Shown here piece after piece: positions 34,718-43,116 of a stretch of 64,000 bases of DNA; within the stretch, counting starts at the first letter, position 1, and each line of letters opens with the position of its first letter. The position numbers and the translations under genes are program-made. The DNA is taken from the NCBI RefSeq assembly GCF_026248825.1, contig NZ_CP110973.1, forward strand, positions 1,612,001-1,676,000, read 5' to 3'. The notes below the pieces were generated by a model, which worked only from the letters and a program-made list of their open reading frames with translations, made no database searches and was not told the DNA's origin. Source of the DNA: Larkinella insperata (GTDB taxonomy: Bacteria; Bacteroidota; Bacteroidia; Cytophagales; Spirosomataceae).

Positions 34718-35987
34718 AATTAATCGTTTCAAATCCGCAATACGGAACCAGTACCGGCGGAATCCGGATTCCCTCCGGCGTCTGGTTGTTTTCCAGGATG
34801 GCCGCTAAAATCCGGGGCAAGGCGAGCGCCGAACCGTTCAGGGTGTGCAGCAACTGCGTCTTACCTTCTACCCGGTAACGCAGCTTTAGCCGGTTGGCTT
34901 GGTAGGTTTCAAAGTTGGAAACCGAGCTTACTTCCAGCCACCGTTGCTGAGCCGCCGACCAAACCTCCATGTCGTAGGTCAAGGCCGACGTAAAACCCAT
35001 GTCACCCCCGCAAAGCCGGAGCACCCGGTAGGGTAATTCCAGCTTCTGGAGCAGCGACTGCACGTGCTGGCTCATTTCTTCCAGCGCCTGATACGATTCT
35101 TCCGGTTTGCGAATCTGAACAATCTCCACTTTATCAAACTGGTGCAGCCGGTTCAGACCCCGGACGTGTGCGCCCCACGAACCGGCCTCGCGCCGAAAAC
35201 AGGGCGTATGACCCACGTTTTTGATCGGCAGCTGATCGTCCGACACAATGACGTCACGGTAGAGGTTGGTAATGGGTACTTCGGCCGTCGGGATCAGATA
35301 AAGTTTGTCTTCCGTGGCGAAGTACATCTGGCCTTCTTTATCGGGCAACTGACCCGTCCCGAAACCCGAGTCTTCGTTGATCAGGATGGGCGGTTGGATC
35401 TCGAAATAACCGGCTTTGAGGGCTTCGTCGAGGAAAAAATTGATCATCGCCCGCTGAATCCGTGCTCCTTTTCCCCGGTAGACCGGAAAACCGGCTCCGG
35501 TAATTTTGTTACCCAGGTCAAAGTCGATAATGCCGTATTTTTTAATCAACTCCCAGTGCGGTAGTGCGCTTTCCGGTAACGTTGGAATCTGGCCATTTTG
35601 CAGTACAACTTCGTTATCATCCGCACTACGGCCTTCCGGAACGCTGCTGTGGGGCAGGTTAGGCAGGGTTACCAGCACATCCTGCAACTGCTGCTCAGCG
35701 ACTTTCAGACTTTCTTCCAGCTCCCGCGAACGCGTTTTCAATTCGGCCGTTTCGGCTTTAGCGGCTTCCGCTTCGGTTTTCTGACCAGCTTTCATGAAAG
35801 CGCCGATTTCCTTGGCTTTGGCGTTGGAACGCGCCAGCACATCGTCCAGCTCTTTCTGCGTGTCGCGCCGTTGCTGATCCAGCGCCAGCACCTGCTCAAC
35901 GACGGCTTCGGCATTGGCAAAACGTTTCTTTTTCAGACCCGCCAGGGTGGTTTCTTTGTTTTCGCGGATGAAGGGAAGTAAAAGCAT
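34716..35987 (-). CDS. serS: Seryl-tRNA synthetase
   Basis: A 423-residue class II synthetase that charges tRNA-Ser and tRNA-Sec-type acceptors with serine. The N-terminal long coiled coil (about residues 25-105) reads tRNA. The catalytic core has motif 2 CFRREAGSWGAHVRGLNRLHQF and a motif 3 stretch with NGSALALPRILAAILEN. The length is usual. It follows lysC on the same strand after a 90-bp gap with two hairpins. The ATG at 35987 matches the family start MLLLPFIREN, though many homologs begin MLQV. Confidence 0.97.
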   Translation of the reverse strand: MLLLPFIRENKETTLAGLKKKRFANAEAVVEQVLALDQQRRDTQKELDDVLARSNAKAKEIGAFMKAGQKTEAEAAKAETAELKTRSRELEESLKVAEQQLQDVLVTLPNLPHSSVPEGRSADDNEVVLQNGQIPTLPESALPHWELIKKYGIIDFDLGNKITGAGFPVYRGKGARIQRAMINFFLDEALKAGYFEIQPPILINEDSGFGTGQLPDKEGQMYFATEDKLYLIPTAEVPITNLYRDVIVSDDQLPIKNVGHTPCFRREAGSWGAHVRGLNRLHQFDKVEIVQIRKPEESYQALEEMSQHVQSLLQKLELPYRVLRLCGGDMGFTSALTYDMEVWSAAQQRWLEVSSVSNFETYQANRLKLRYRVEGKTQLLHTLNGSALALPRILAAILENNQTPEGIRIPPVLVPYCGFETIN

Positions 35988-36000
35988 GATTAGTCAGGTA

Positions 36001-36068
36001 ATAGCGGCTCCAGAGCCGCTATAAAGGTTTCGTTTTCAGATTCCGGACGATTATGAGGCCGTCCGGAA
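36001..36068 (-). other. Two tandem hairpins between lysC and serS
   Basis: ATAGCGGCTC/GAGCCGCTAT (36001-36022) and TTCCGGACG/CGTCCGGAA (36041-36068) are perfect inverted repeats. Neither is followed by a U-run on the minus strand, so they are not typical terminators. They may protect lysC mRNA ends or shape the serS leader. Confidence 0.6.
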
Positions 36069-36077
36069 CGTTTCTTT

Positions 36078-37412
36078 TTAGGCTTCAACCAGGTTGAACA
36101 GCCCCTCGTTCAGGGCGTTCAAGGCTTCGGCCTTATAGCGACCGTGCATCAGCAGCGAAATATTGTGCTCGGTGCCGCCGTAGGAGATCATCCGGATTGG
36201 GATGCCTTCCAGCGCTTTCAGCACTTTCAGGGCGATGCCGGCATGGTCGGCGCTGAAGTTTCCAACGATGCAGACGATGGTCTGATCGTAATCCGGCTCC
36301 TCCAGATCGCAGAATGTGCGCAGTTCGGCCATCAGCTCGGTCAGGTTGTCGGTTTTGTCAATGGTCACCGATACCGATACTTCCGACGTTGCAATTAAGT
36401 CAACCGGCGTTTTGTATTTCTCAAACACCTCAAAAATCCGGCGTAGAAAGCCGTAAGCGTTCAGCATCCGCAGCGAGTGGATGTACAAGGCCGTGATTCC
36501 GTCTTTAGCGGCAACGGCTTTGAACACCTGATCAGACGTTTTGCTGGCAATGAGCGTTCCCTCCGCCTGCGGGTCCATCGTATTTTTCAGCCGCACCGGC
36601 ACTCCAAACATCTTCGCCGGGGTGATGGTCGACGGGTGCAGGATTTTAGCCCCGAAGTACGCTAACTCAGCCGCTTCTTCAAACGTCAGCGCCCGGATCG
36701 GAAAAGTCTTCTTCACAATCCGCGGATCATTGTTGTGCATACCGTCGATGTCAGTCCAGATCTGGATTTCGTCGGCCCGGATAGCCCCGCCAATCAGGGA
36801 AGCCGTGTAGTCCGAACCACCCCGCTTCAGGTTATCAACTTCTCCGCGCGGATTCCGGCAGATAAACCCTTGCGTAACGATAATTTTTCGGGTTCCATGC
36901 GTCCGCAGCAGTTCCCGCAGTTTCCGCTCCGTGTAATCGAGTTCGGGTTCTCCGTCGGCATCTACGCGCATGAATTCCAGCGCGGGCAGCAGAATGGCGT
37001 CTTCTTCGGCCTCTTCCAGATACGCCTGGAACATTTGCGTACTCAGCAACTCTCCTTCAGCAACCAGCTCCTTCTCCTGTTTCAACGTAAACGGCCGGAT
37101 GCGGGTCAGCGATCGGATAAACGAAAACTCATTTTCAACAATCTTTTGGCCTTTCGTCAACCCGTCGGAGGTCTTGTAAAGCTCCCGTACAAACGTATCG
37201 TAATGCGCTTTCAGGTGCTCGATCTTCTCGGTGGCCTCATCTGGCTGATCCGATTTCAGGGAATCAGCAATGGACAGCAACGCGTTGGTTGTACCGGACA
37301 GCGCCGACAGGACGACGATTTTCTGCTGATCGTCGGAGGTAATCAGGTTGCGAATTGAGTGCATCCGTTCGGGCTTGCCGACGGACGTTCCGCCAAATTT
37401 CCAGACTTGCAT
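36078..37412 (-). CDS. lysC: Aspartate kinase
   Basis: A 444-residue monofunctional aspartokinase that phosphorylates aspartate, the first step to lysine, threonine, methionine and diaminopimelate. The kinase domain begins VWKFGGTSVGKPERM and has GGSDYTASLIGGAIRADEIQIWTD and DPRIV. Two C-terminal ACT domains (about residues 300-444) provide feedback control; SEVSVSVTID is the usual ACT ligand loop. It resembles the E. coli LysC branch more than ThrA, and no homoserine dehydrogenase part is present. The gene is not in a biosynthetic operon here. Which amino acid inhibits it cannot be read. Confidence 0.95.
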   Translation of the reverse strand: MQVWKFGGTSVGKPERMHSIRNLITSDDQQKIVVLSALSGTTNALLSIADSLKSDQPDEATEKIEHLKAHYDTFVRELYKTSDGLTKGQKIVENEFSFIRSLTRIRPFTLKQEKELVAEGELLSTQMFQAYLEEAEEDAILLPALEFMRVDADGEPELDYTERKLRELLRTHGTRKIIVTQGFICRNPRGEVDNLKRGGSDYTASLIGGAIRADEIQIWTDIDGMHNNDPRIVKKTFPIRALTFEEAAELAYFGAKILHPSTITPAKMFGVPVRLKNTMDPQAEGTLIASKTSDQVFKAVAAKDGITALYIHSLRMLNAYGFLRRIFEVFEKYKTPVDLIATSEVSVSVTIDKTDNLTELMAELRTFCDLEEPDYDQTIVCIVGNFSADHAGIALKVLKALEGIPIRMISYGGTEHNISLLMHGRYKAEALNALNEGLFNLVEA

Positions 37413-37424
37413 GGTTTAGAATAA

Positions 37425-37512
37425 GTGAATGAATGATGTAATGCCTGGCTGAATGGCCCCACAGCTAGCGAGCAACTGGCGGACCTATTCACCCTTTCAT
37501 TACCCAATCATT
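37425..37512. repeat. Intergenic element with GAATGAAT arms (copy D, other family)
   Basis: The left arm TGAATGAATGATGTAATG and the right arm CATTACCCAATCATTCG are imperfect inverted repeats around a GC-rich middle. It fills the lysC-ribH gap. Its style resembles copies A-C but the words differ. Confidence 0.4.
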
Positions 37513-37517
37513 CGAAA

Positions 37518-38027
37518 TTAGATTTTAGGTGAATAACTATAAACTTGCTGCTGTAAGCCTAACATTTTGATAGCGGTCATGGCGGCTTCGTCGCCTTTGT
37601 TGCCGTGAATGCCGCCGGCACGGTCGATGGCCTGTTGCTGGTTGTTCGGCGTCAAAACCCCAAAGATGACGGGTTTACCGGTCTGGAGCCCTACATTCGT
37701 CAGACCCTGTGCAACGGCGTGATTGATATAATCGTTGTGTTTGGTTTCGCCCTGAATTACACAACCAAGCGCAATCACGGCGTCGATATCGTCACGCTGG
37801 GCAAACCAGTTTGCCCCCAGACTCAGTTCGAAACTCCCCGGAACATTCCCACGGACGATGTTGTTGGCCACAGCTCCGTATTGCAGCAGGGTTTGGTAGG
37901 CGCCTTCAAACAAGGCTTCGGTCACTTCGGCATTCCATTCGGCCACCACGATGGCAAACCGTCGTTTGCTGATATCAGGCAGGTTGTCCGTCGAAAAAAC
38001 ACTCAAATTTTTTAACTCAGTGGCCAT
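37518..38027 (-). CDS. ribH: 6,7-dimethyl-8-ribityllumazine synthase
   Basis: A 169-residue lumazine synthase, the penultimate step of riboflavin synthesis, forming a 60-mer or pentamer shell. Features are VVAEWNAEVTEALFEGA, VRGNVPGSFELSLGA, ALGCVIQGETKHND and FGVLTPNNQQQAIDRAGG with the catalytic histidine in the ETKH motif. It lies downstream of a TPR protein gene on the same strand, a common arrangement in Bacteroidota. A terminator and a structured region separate the two, so ribH may have its own promoter in the 175-bp gap. Confidence 0.96.
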   Translation of the reverse strand: MATELKNLSVFSTDNLPDISKRRFAIVVAEWNAEVTEALFEGAYQTLLQYGAVANNIVRGNVPGSFELSLGANWFAQRDDIDAVIALGCVIQGETKHNDYINHAVAQGLTNVGLQTGKPVIFGVLTPNNQQQAIDRAGGIHGNKGDEAAMTAIKMLGLQQQVYSYSPKI

Positions 38028-38076
38028 CTGAACGCGGGTTACAGTGATTAACTGGATGAACTAGGATGAAAGCCCC

Positions 38077-38135
38077 GGATTCCTGCGTGGTTGGTTCAGC
38101 TCGAGGAGCTTTCAGCTTGACTTACCACGGAATCC
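38077..38135 (-). other. Structured RNA-like region before ribH
   Basis: GGATTCC..GTGG (38077-38090) pairs with CCACGGAATCC (38125-38135), enclosing an inner hairpin AGCTC/GAGCT (38098-38110). It sits between the TPR-gene terminator and the ribH start, 50 bases upstream of the ribH ATG. It does not carry the FMN riboswitch core sequences. Role unknown. Confidence 0.45.
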
Positions 38136-38141
38136 GAGTCC

Positions 38142-38178
38142 AAAAAAAAGGACAAAACCTCGGTCGGCTTTGTCCTTT
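38142..38178 (-). terminator. Terminator after the TPR protein gene
   Basis: AAAGGACAAA (38147-38156) pairs with TTTGTCCTTT (38169-38178), followed on the minus strand by a U-run (A at 38142-38149). It is 25 bases past the TPR gene stop. Confidence 0.85.
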
Positions 38179-38202
38179 CGCAATGGGTTTGATCAACGCT
38201 GC

Positions 38203-38904
38203 TTACGACTCACCGACCGTGCTTTCCAACACAGATTTATACTTCTTGGCGTTAGCCGACTCAGCGGACGTCGGGTATTTGTCGATGATCTGGTTGTATG
38301 TATCAATTGCTTCCTGATTTTGCTTGTTCTGCTCATAGGCAACTGCCAGCTTCATCAGGTAAGCAGGAGTAAAGTATGGATTCGGCTTGTAGTCAGCCGC
38401 TTTTTTGTAGTAGTCAATGGCGTCGCTGTAGGCTTTCTTTTCCATGTAGGCGTCGCCAATCAATGAGTAAGTCCGGCCTTGCACCAGCAGATCAGAGGAT
38501 TTGAAACCCTGCAGTTTTTCGATGGCATCATCGTACTTACCCTGCTTCAACAAGGCGACACCCGCGTAAAAACTGGCGAGGTTACCCGCCGGAGCTGCGC
38601 TGTATTCTTCCGAAATAGCCACCAGACCTTCGTTGGCGCCGTTACCGTTCAGGGCTTTTTTCAGGGAGTCAGCCTCCCATTCATAAACAGAAGGAAACAT
38701 CGCTGTTTGCGCTTCTTCATCCTGGCTACCAACCCAATACCGGTATCCGACAAAGCCAACAACGACCAGCACAATAGCGCCCAACAAACCCAGAACCAGA
38801 TTCCGGTTTTTCTCAAAAAACAACTCCGCTTTCCCCAACGATCCTGACAACATAGCGGGATCCTCCAGAAACTCCAGTTTGGAGCTAGTTTGTGTCTTAC
38901 TCAT
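38203..38904 (-). CDS. Membrane-anchored TPR protein (YfgM-like)
   Basis: A 233-residue protein with a short cytosolic start, one membrane helix (LVLGLLGAIVLVVVGFVGYRYW, split here as residues about 36-57) and a periplasmic part with TPR-like repeats: LASFYAGVALLKQGKYDDAI, LIGDAYMEKKAYSDAIDYY and MKLAVAYEQNKQNQEAIDTYN. This layout is that of YfgM, which works with the periplasmic chaperone network at the Sec translocon. In Bacteroidota the gene is often next to ribH, as here. The partner proteins in this organism are unknown. Confidence 0.85.
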   Translation of the reverse strand: MSKTQTSSKLEFLEDPAMLSGSLGKAELFFEKNRNLVLGLLGAIVLVVVGFVGYRYWVGSQDEEAQTAMFPSVYEWEADSLKKALNGNGANEGLVAISEEYSAAPAGNLASFYAGVALLKQGKYDDAIEKLQGFKSSDLLVQGRTYSLIGDAYMEKKAYSDAIDYYKKAADYKPNPYFTPAYLMKLAVAYEQNKQNQEAIDTYNQIIDKYPTSAESANAKKYKSVLESTVGES

Positions 38905-39000
38905 TTATGAATATCCAAAATTTTGGACTGCAAATTTAGGAAAATTCCGGATAATAGAAAGAAAAAACCCGGACAAAGTTTTGATAATAAAGGTGAAAAG

Positions 39001-39075
39001 AAAAAAAGCAGGGAAGAAAATCGTAAGGAATAAGCCGACAGCCGTTTCCCTTCCTTTTTCCTTCCCTGCTTTTTT
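39001..39075 (-). terminator. Long stem-loop terminator after pdhA
   Basis: AAAAAAAGCAGGGAAG (39001-39016) pairs with CTTCCCTGCTTTTTT (39061-39075) around a 44-base interior. It gives a U-run on the minus strand and lies 16 bases past the pdhA stop. Confidence 0.65.
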
Positions 39076-39090
39076 CTAATTAGCTAAGTA

Positions 39091-40134
39091 TTACTCCGTG
39101 ATAAACGGATAATCTTTCTGCATGTAGACGTCTTTAAAGGCTTCCTCCGGCGCCGGATAGGGCGACTCTTCGGCAAACTTCACCGACTCTTCTACGATAC
39201 CTTTGATTTTTTGATCGATTGCCGCCAGATCATCTTCCGTAGCAATTTGCTGTTCCAGGATCCGCGTCCGAACTATTTCAATCGGGTCACGTTGTTTGTA
39301 CTGCTCCAGTTCGTCTTTCGTCCGGTATTTCTGCGGATCAGACATGGAATGCCCCCGGTACCGGTATGTCCGGAATTCCAGGAACGTCGGTCCGTCGCCG
39401 TTTCGGGCGCGTTCGGCAGCCCGGCTAACGGCTTCGTGCACGGCCTCTACGTCCATCGCATCGATGGGCTCCGACGGCATGTCGTAGGCTTCCGCCAGTG
39501 TGTAAAGATCGGTTACGTTCGACGTGCGGGCCACGGACGTTCCCATCGCATAACCGTTATTTTCCACCACGAAGATAACCGGCAGTTTCCAGGTCATGGC
39601 CATGTTCAGCGTTTCGTGAAAGGCCCCCTGCCGCACGGCACCGTCTCCCATGAAACACATGCACAGGTTTGTGGTCTTGTTGTATTTCTCGGCAAACGCA
39701 ATACCGGCTCCCAGCGGGATCTGAGCCCCCACGATACCGTGGCCGCCCATGAAGTTCACCGACTTGTCGAAGATGTGCATCGAACCGCCTTTGCCTTTCG
39801 ATGACCCCGTTTGTTTGCCAAATAATTCAGCCATGATGGCTTTCGGATCAGAACCCAGCGCCAGCGGAATCCCGTGGTCGCGGTAGGCTGTAATCCATTT
39901 ATCATCTTTGGTCAGTGCCGAATACGACCCTGACGAGCAAGCCTCCTGTCCGATGTAGAGGTGACAGAAACCCCGGATTTTTTGCTGTCCATAAAGCTGA
40001 CCAGCTTTTTCTTCAAACTTGCGTTGCAGCATCATCGACTCGTACCAGTACAGGTAACGTTCTTTGGGATGCGTGGTTTTTGCCGCGGCTGGCGAAGCGT
40101 CGCCCGGCTTAGATTTTTCCTTTACACTGGCCAT
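39091..40134 (-). CDS. pdhA: Pyruvate dehydrogenase E1 component, alpha subunit
   Basis: A 347-residue alpha chain of the heterotetrameric E1. It decarboxylates pyruvate with thiamine diphosphate and passes the acetyl group to E2. The thiamine-binding motif GDGAVRQGAFHE..NNGYAMG is present, as is YRGHSMSDPQKYRT near the end, the phosphorylation-loop region. The beta subunit is not next to it. The first 20 residues are a low-complexity start before the conserved ERYLYWYESM. It is divergent from recF with 169 bases between the starts. Very well conserved. Confidence 0.96.
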   Translation of the reverse strand: MASVKEKSKPGDASPAAAKTTHPKERYLYWYESMMLQRKFEEKAGQLYGQQKIRGFCHLYIGQEACSSGSYSALTKDDKWITAYRDHGIPLALGSDPKAIMAELFGKQTGSSKGKGGSMHIFDKSVNFMGGHGIVGAQIPLGAGIAFAEKYNKTTNLCMCFMGDGAVRQGAFHETLNMAMTWKLPVIFVVENNGYAMGTSVARTSNVTDLYTLAEAYDMPSEPIDAMDVEAVHEAVSRAAERARNGDGPTFLEFRTYRYRGHSMSDPQKYRTKDELEQYKQRDPIEIVRTRILEQQIATEDDLAAIDQKIKGIVEESVKFAEESPYPAPEEAFKDVYMQKDYPFITE

Positions 40135-40225
40135 ATGGTTCGTTGGGCGTAAAAAAAGGATAACCGAATGAAAACGGACCTTATTTGTGATACAGGCAAC
40201 CGGTCCTTACGTAACAAACGTCCTG

Positions 40226-40233
40226 TATCTTTG
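40226..40233 (+). promoter_or_regulatory. Promoter -7 element for recF
   Basis: TATCTTTG fits TAnnTTTG and lies 70 bases before the recF ATG at 40304. The -33 element is unclear. Confidence 0.5.
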
Positions 40234-40303
40234 TTGCTTAAAACACGTGGCCATTTTACCACGATGCCGCGAAAATACGCAATTCCTGCTAACAACCATA
40301 CCG

Positions 40304-41389
40304 ATGTATTTGGAAAAACTCAACCTGACTAACTTCAAAAACTACGAGGAAGGGAGTTTTACATTCAGTGAACAGATTAATTGCATCGTTGGACCCAACG
40401 GCAGCGGCAAGACCAACCTGCTGGACGCCGTATATTTCTTATCCTTAAGCAAGAGCGCGTTTCATAACCAGGATGCCCTGAGCATTCATCATCAGAGCGA
40501 TTACTTTATCATCGACGGCGTTTTCCGGCTGGACGACAAACCCGTTCAGATTACGTGTAGCTTGCAGCGGGGCCAGCGGAAAGTGTTGTTGTCGGACAAA
40601 AAACCGTACGATCGCATCAGCGAACACATCGGACGGTTTCCGGTGGTAATGCTGGCCCCCAACGACACGGATCTCGTGCGGGAACATAGCGAAGAACGGC
40701 GGCATTTTTTCGACGGGGTTCTGTCGCAACTCGACCCGGATTACCTGCGCGATTACCTGTTTTACCACCAGATCCTGAAGCAGCGCAACGGTACCTTGAA
40801 ACTGTTTGCCGAGCGGAATTACCTCGACGAAGAACTGCTCGAAACCTACAACGAACCCCTGCTGCAACTGGCCGGGCGCATCTACCAGCGCCGGAAGCAG
40901 TTCATCACCGATTTTCTGCCGATTGTTCAGAAGCATTACGCTTACCTGAGCGATGCCCGCGAAGCCGTTGACATTATCTACGAGTCGGAAGTGGGCAATG
41001 AAGAATTCCCGAAGGATTTCCGCCGGAACCGTCAGCGCGATATTCAACTGCAACGGACCAACAAAGGCGTCCACAAAGATGATTTTGTGTTTGAAGCCAA
41101 CGGGGTGGCGCTGAAAAAATTCGGTTCGCAGGGCCAGCAAAAAACGTTTGTGATTGCCCTGAAACTGGCGCAGTTTGAGCAGCTACAGGCCGAGAAGGGC
41201 GTCAAACCGATGCTGTTGCTGGACGATATTTTCGACAAACTCGACGACCGCCGGATCGACAAACTGATCACCCTGATGGAACACCATACTTTCGGCCAGA
41301 TTTTCATCACCGATGCCCGGCCCGAACGGACGCGGGAACTGCTGGCCGCCGTTAAAGCCGATGTGGCGTATTTTCAGACGGAGCGGTGA
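40304..41389 (+). CDS. recF: DNA replication/repair protein RecF
   Basis: A 361-residue SMC-like ATPase that loads RecA at gapped DNA. It begins MYLEKLNLTNFKNYEEGSF, with Walker A VGPNGSGKTN, a central coiled region, the signature GSQGQQKTF and Walker B MLLLDDIFDKLD. The ATG at 40304 is the family start; a longer frame from 40187 covers the promoter region and adds 39 residues unlike RecF. It is transcribed away from pdhA. Its stop is only 3 bases from the convergent comM stop. Confidence 0.96.
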   Translation: MYLEKLNLTNFKNYEEGSFTFSEQINCIVGPNGSGKTNLLDAVYFLSLSKSAFHNQDALSIHHQSDYFIIDGVFRLDDKPVQITCSLQRGQRKVLLSDKKPYDRISEHIGRFPVVMLAPNDTDLVREHSEERRHFFDGVLSQLDPDYLRDYLFYHQILKQRNGTLKLFAERNYLDEELLETYNEPLLQLAGRIYQRRKQFITDFLPIVQKHYAYLSDAREAVDIIYESEVGNEEFPKDFRRNRQRDIQLQRTNKGVHKDDFVFEANGVALKKFGSQGQQKTFVIALKLAQFEQLQAEKGVKPMLLLDDIFDKLDDRRIDKLITLMEHHTFGQIFITDARPERTRELLAAVKADVAYFQTER

Positions 41390-41392
41390 GCG

Positions 41393-42934
41393 TCACCCCG
41401 CCCAGTTTTCCCGGTCCAGGCTCCGGTATTGAATGGCTTCGGCCAAATGCTCAATTTCAATGCTGTCGCTACCCGCCAGATCCCCAATCGTGCGCGACAC
41501 TTTCAGAATCCGGTCGTAAGCACGGGCCGATAAACCCAGCCGTTCCATGGCGGTTTTCAGCAGCGTTAGTCCGGCATTGCTGATCACACAAATCTCCTTG
41601 ACCATCTGCGCCGGCATCATGGCGTTGGAATAAATGCCCGGCTGGTTCTCAAACCGTCTCGTCTGAATTTGCCGCGCCCCGACCACCCGCTCCCGGATGG
41701 CATCGCTGCTTTCCGAAGGCCGGTTGGCGGTCATCTGATCAAACGAAACCGGCGTTACTTCCACGTGCAGATCGATGCGGTCCAGCAGTGGGCCGCTGAT
41801 CTTATTCAAATACCGTTGTACCACGCCCGGTCCGCACACGCATTCCTTTTCGGGATGGTTGTAGTAACCGCACGGACAGGGGTTCATGCTGGCAATCAGC
41901 ATAAAATTCGCCGGAAATTCCACCGCCCACCTGGCCCGCGAAATGCTTACTTTCCGTTCTTCCAGCGGTTGCCGCATTACCTCCAAAGCCGTGCGTTTAA
42001 ATTCCGGCAACTCGTCCAGAAACAGCACCCCGTTGTGGGAGAGTGAGATTTCGCCGGGTTGCGGAAAACTGCCCCCACCGACCAGGGCCGCGTCGCTGAT
42101 GGTATGGTGCGGAGACCGAAACGGCCGGGTAGCAATCAACGTCGCCCGGCTACCCAACTTTCCGGCAACGGAATGAATCTTAGTCGTTTCCAGGGCTTCG
42201 TGCAAGGTCAACGGCGGCAAAATACTGGGTAACCGCTTGGCCAGCATGGTTTTTCCGGCGCCCGGCGGCCCGATCATGATCACGTTATGTCCCCCGGCGG
42301 CTGCAATCTCCATCGCCCGTTTAATATTTTCCTGTCCCTGAACGTGGGCAAAATCAGCGTCGTAGGCGTTTTGCGTATTGGCAAACAACTCACGGGTATC
42401 AATCACCAGCGGTTCTATGGTCTTCTTTCCTTCAAAATATTCGACGGCGTCCAGCATGGTTTCAACCCCGATGACATCCAGGTTGTTGACAATGGCGGCC
42501 TCCGGTGCGTTCTCGGCGGGCAGCACAAACCCTTTGTACCCCCGTTTACGGGCTTCAATGGCAATTGGCAACACACCTTTGATGGGACGCAGCCGCCCGT
42601 CGAGCGACAGTTCGCCCATGATGACATACTCTTCCAGCTTTCGTTCGGGGGTGATCTGCTCCGACGCCTGTAGGACGCAGAGGCCAATCGGGAGGTCATA
42701 CGAGGAGCCTTCTTTGCGGATGTCGGCCGGGGCCAGGTTGACCACCACTTTTTGCCGGGGCATCCGGTAGCCAAAATATTTCAGGGATGATTCAACGCGT
42801 TGTTCACTTTCTTTAACGGCGCTGTCGGGCAAGCCAACCAGATGGAAATGTAAGCCTTGCGCAACGGCAACTTCAATGGTAATGATGGTCGCGCTGACAC
42901 CGTGTACGGCGCTTCCAAAAGTTTTGGCCAGCAT
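41393..42934 (-). CDS. comM: YifB/ComM family AAA ATPase
   Basis: A 513-residue Mg-chelatase-like ATPase. The N-terminal Lon-like domain starts AKTFGSAVHGVSATIITIEV. The AAA core has Walker A GPPGAGKT, SPHHTISDAALVGGG, Walker B VLFLDELPEF and sensor ASMNPCPCG with its cysteine cluster (CPCGYYNHPEKECVCG). A C-terminal helical domain follows. ComM is a hexameric branch-migration helicase that helps integrate transforming DNA in naturally competent bacteria. Here it is a lone gene convergent with recF. Competence in this strain is not shown. Confidence 0.94.
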   Translation of the reverse strand: MLAKTFGSAVHGVSATIITIEVAVAQGLHFHLVGLPDSAVKESEQRVESSLKYFGYRMPRQKVVVNLAPADIRKEGSSYDLPIGLCVLQASEQITPERKLEEYVIMGELSLDGRLRPIKGVLPIAIEARKRGYKGFVLPAENAPEAAIVNNLDVIGVETMLDAVEYFEGKKTIEPLVIDTRELFANTQNAYDADFAHVQGQENIKRAMEIAAAGGHNVIMIGPPGAGKTMLAKRLPSILPPLTLHEALETTKIHSVAGKLGSRATLIATRPFRSPHHTISDAALVGGGSFPQPGEISLSHNGVLFLDELPEFKRTALEVMRQPLEERKVSISRARWAVEFPANFMLIASMNPCPCGYYNHPEKECVCGPGVVQRYLNKISGPLLDRIDLHVEVTPVSFDQMTANRPSESSDAIRERVVGARQIQTRRFENQPGIYSNAMMPAQMVKEICVISNAGLTLLKTAMERLGLSARAYDRILKVSRTIGDLAGSDSIEIEHLAEAIQYRSLDRENWAG

Positions 42935-43116
42935 GAAAAGCAGGATTCTGTTTTCTTTGTTAGACGTCTAGCCGACGGAAAAGCCACACGGATACCGGGA
43001 CTTTCTTTTGCTTGGCCGCGTTGATGAATTAGAATTTTCGCTGGTCAGTTTGTAAACTCTGAAAACGCAGCAAACTTTAACGCAAAATTGAAACGAAGTC
43101 ATTTAACTATATTAAA

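Noticed and set aside
38028..38202. FMN riboswitch before ribH
   Set aside because: The conserved FMN-aptamer core sequences are missing on both strands.
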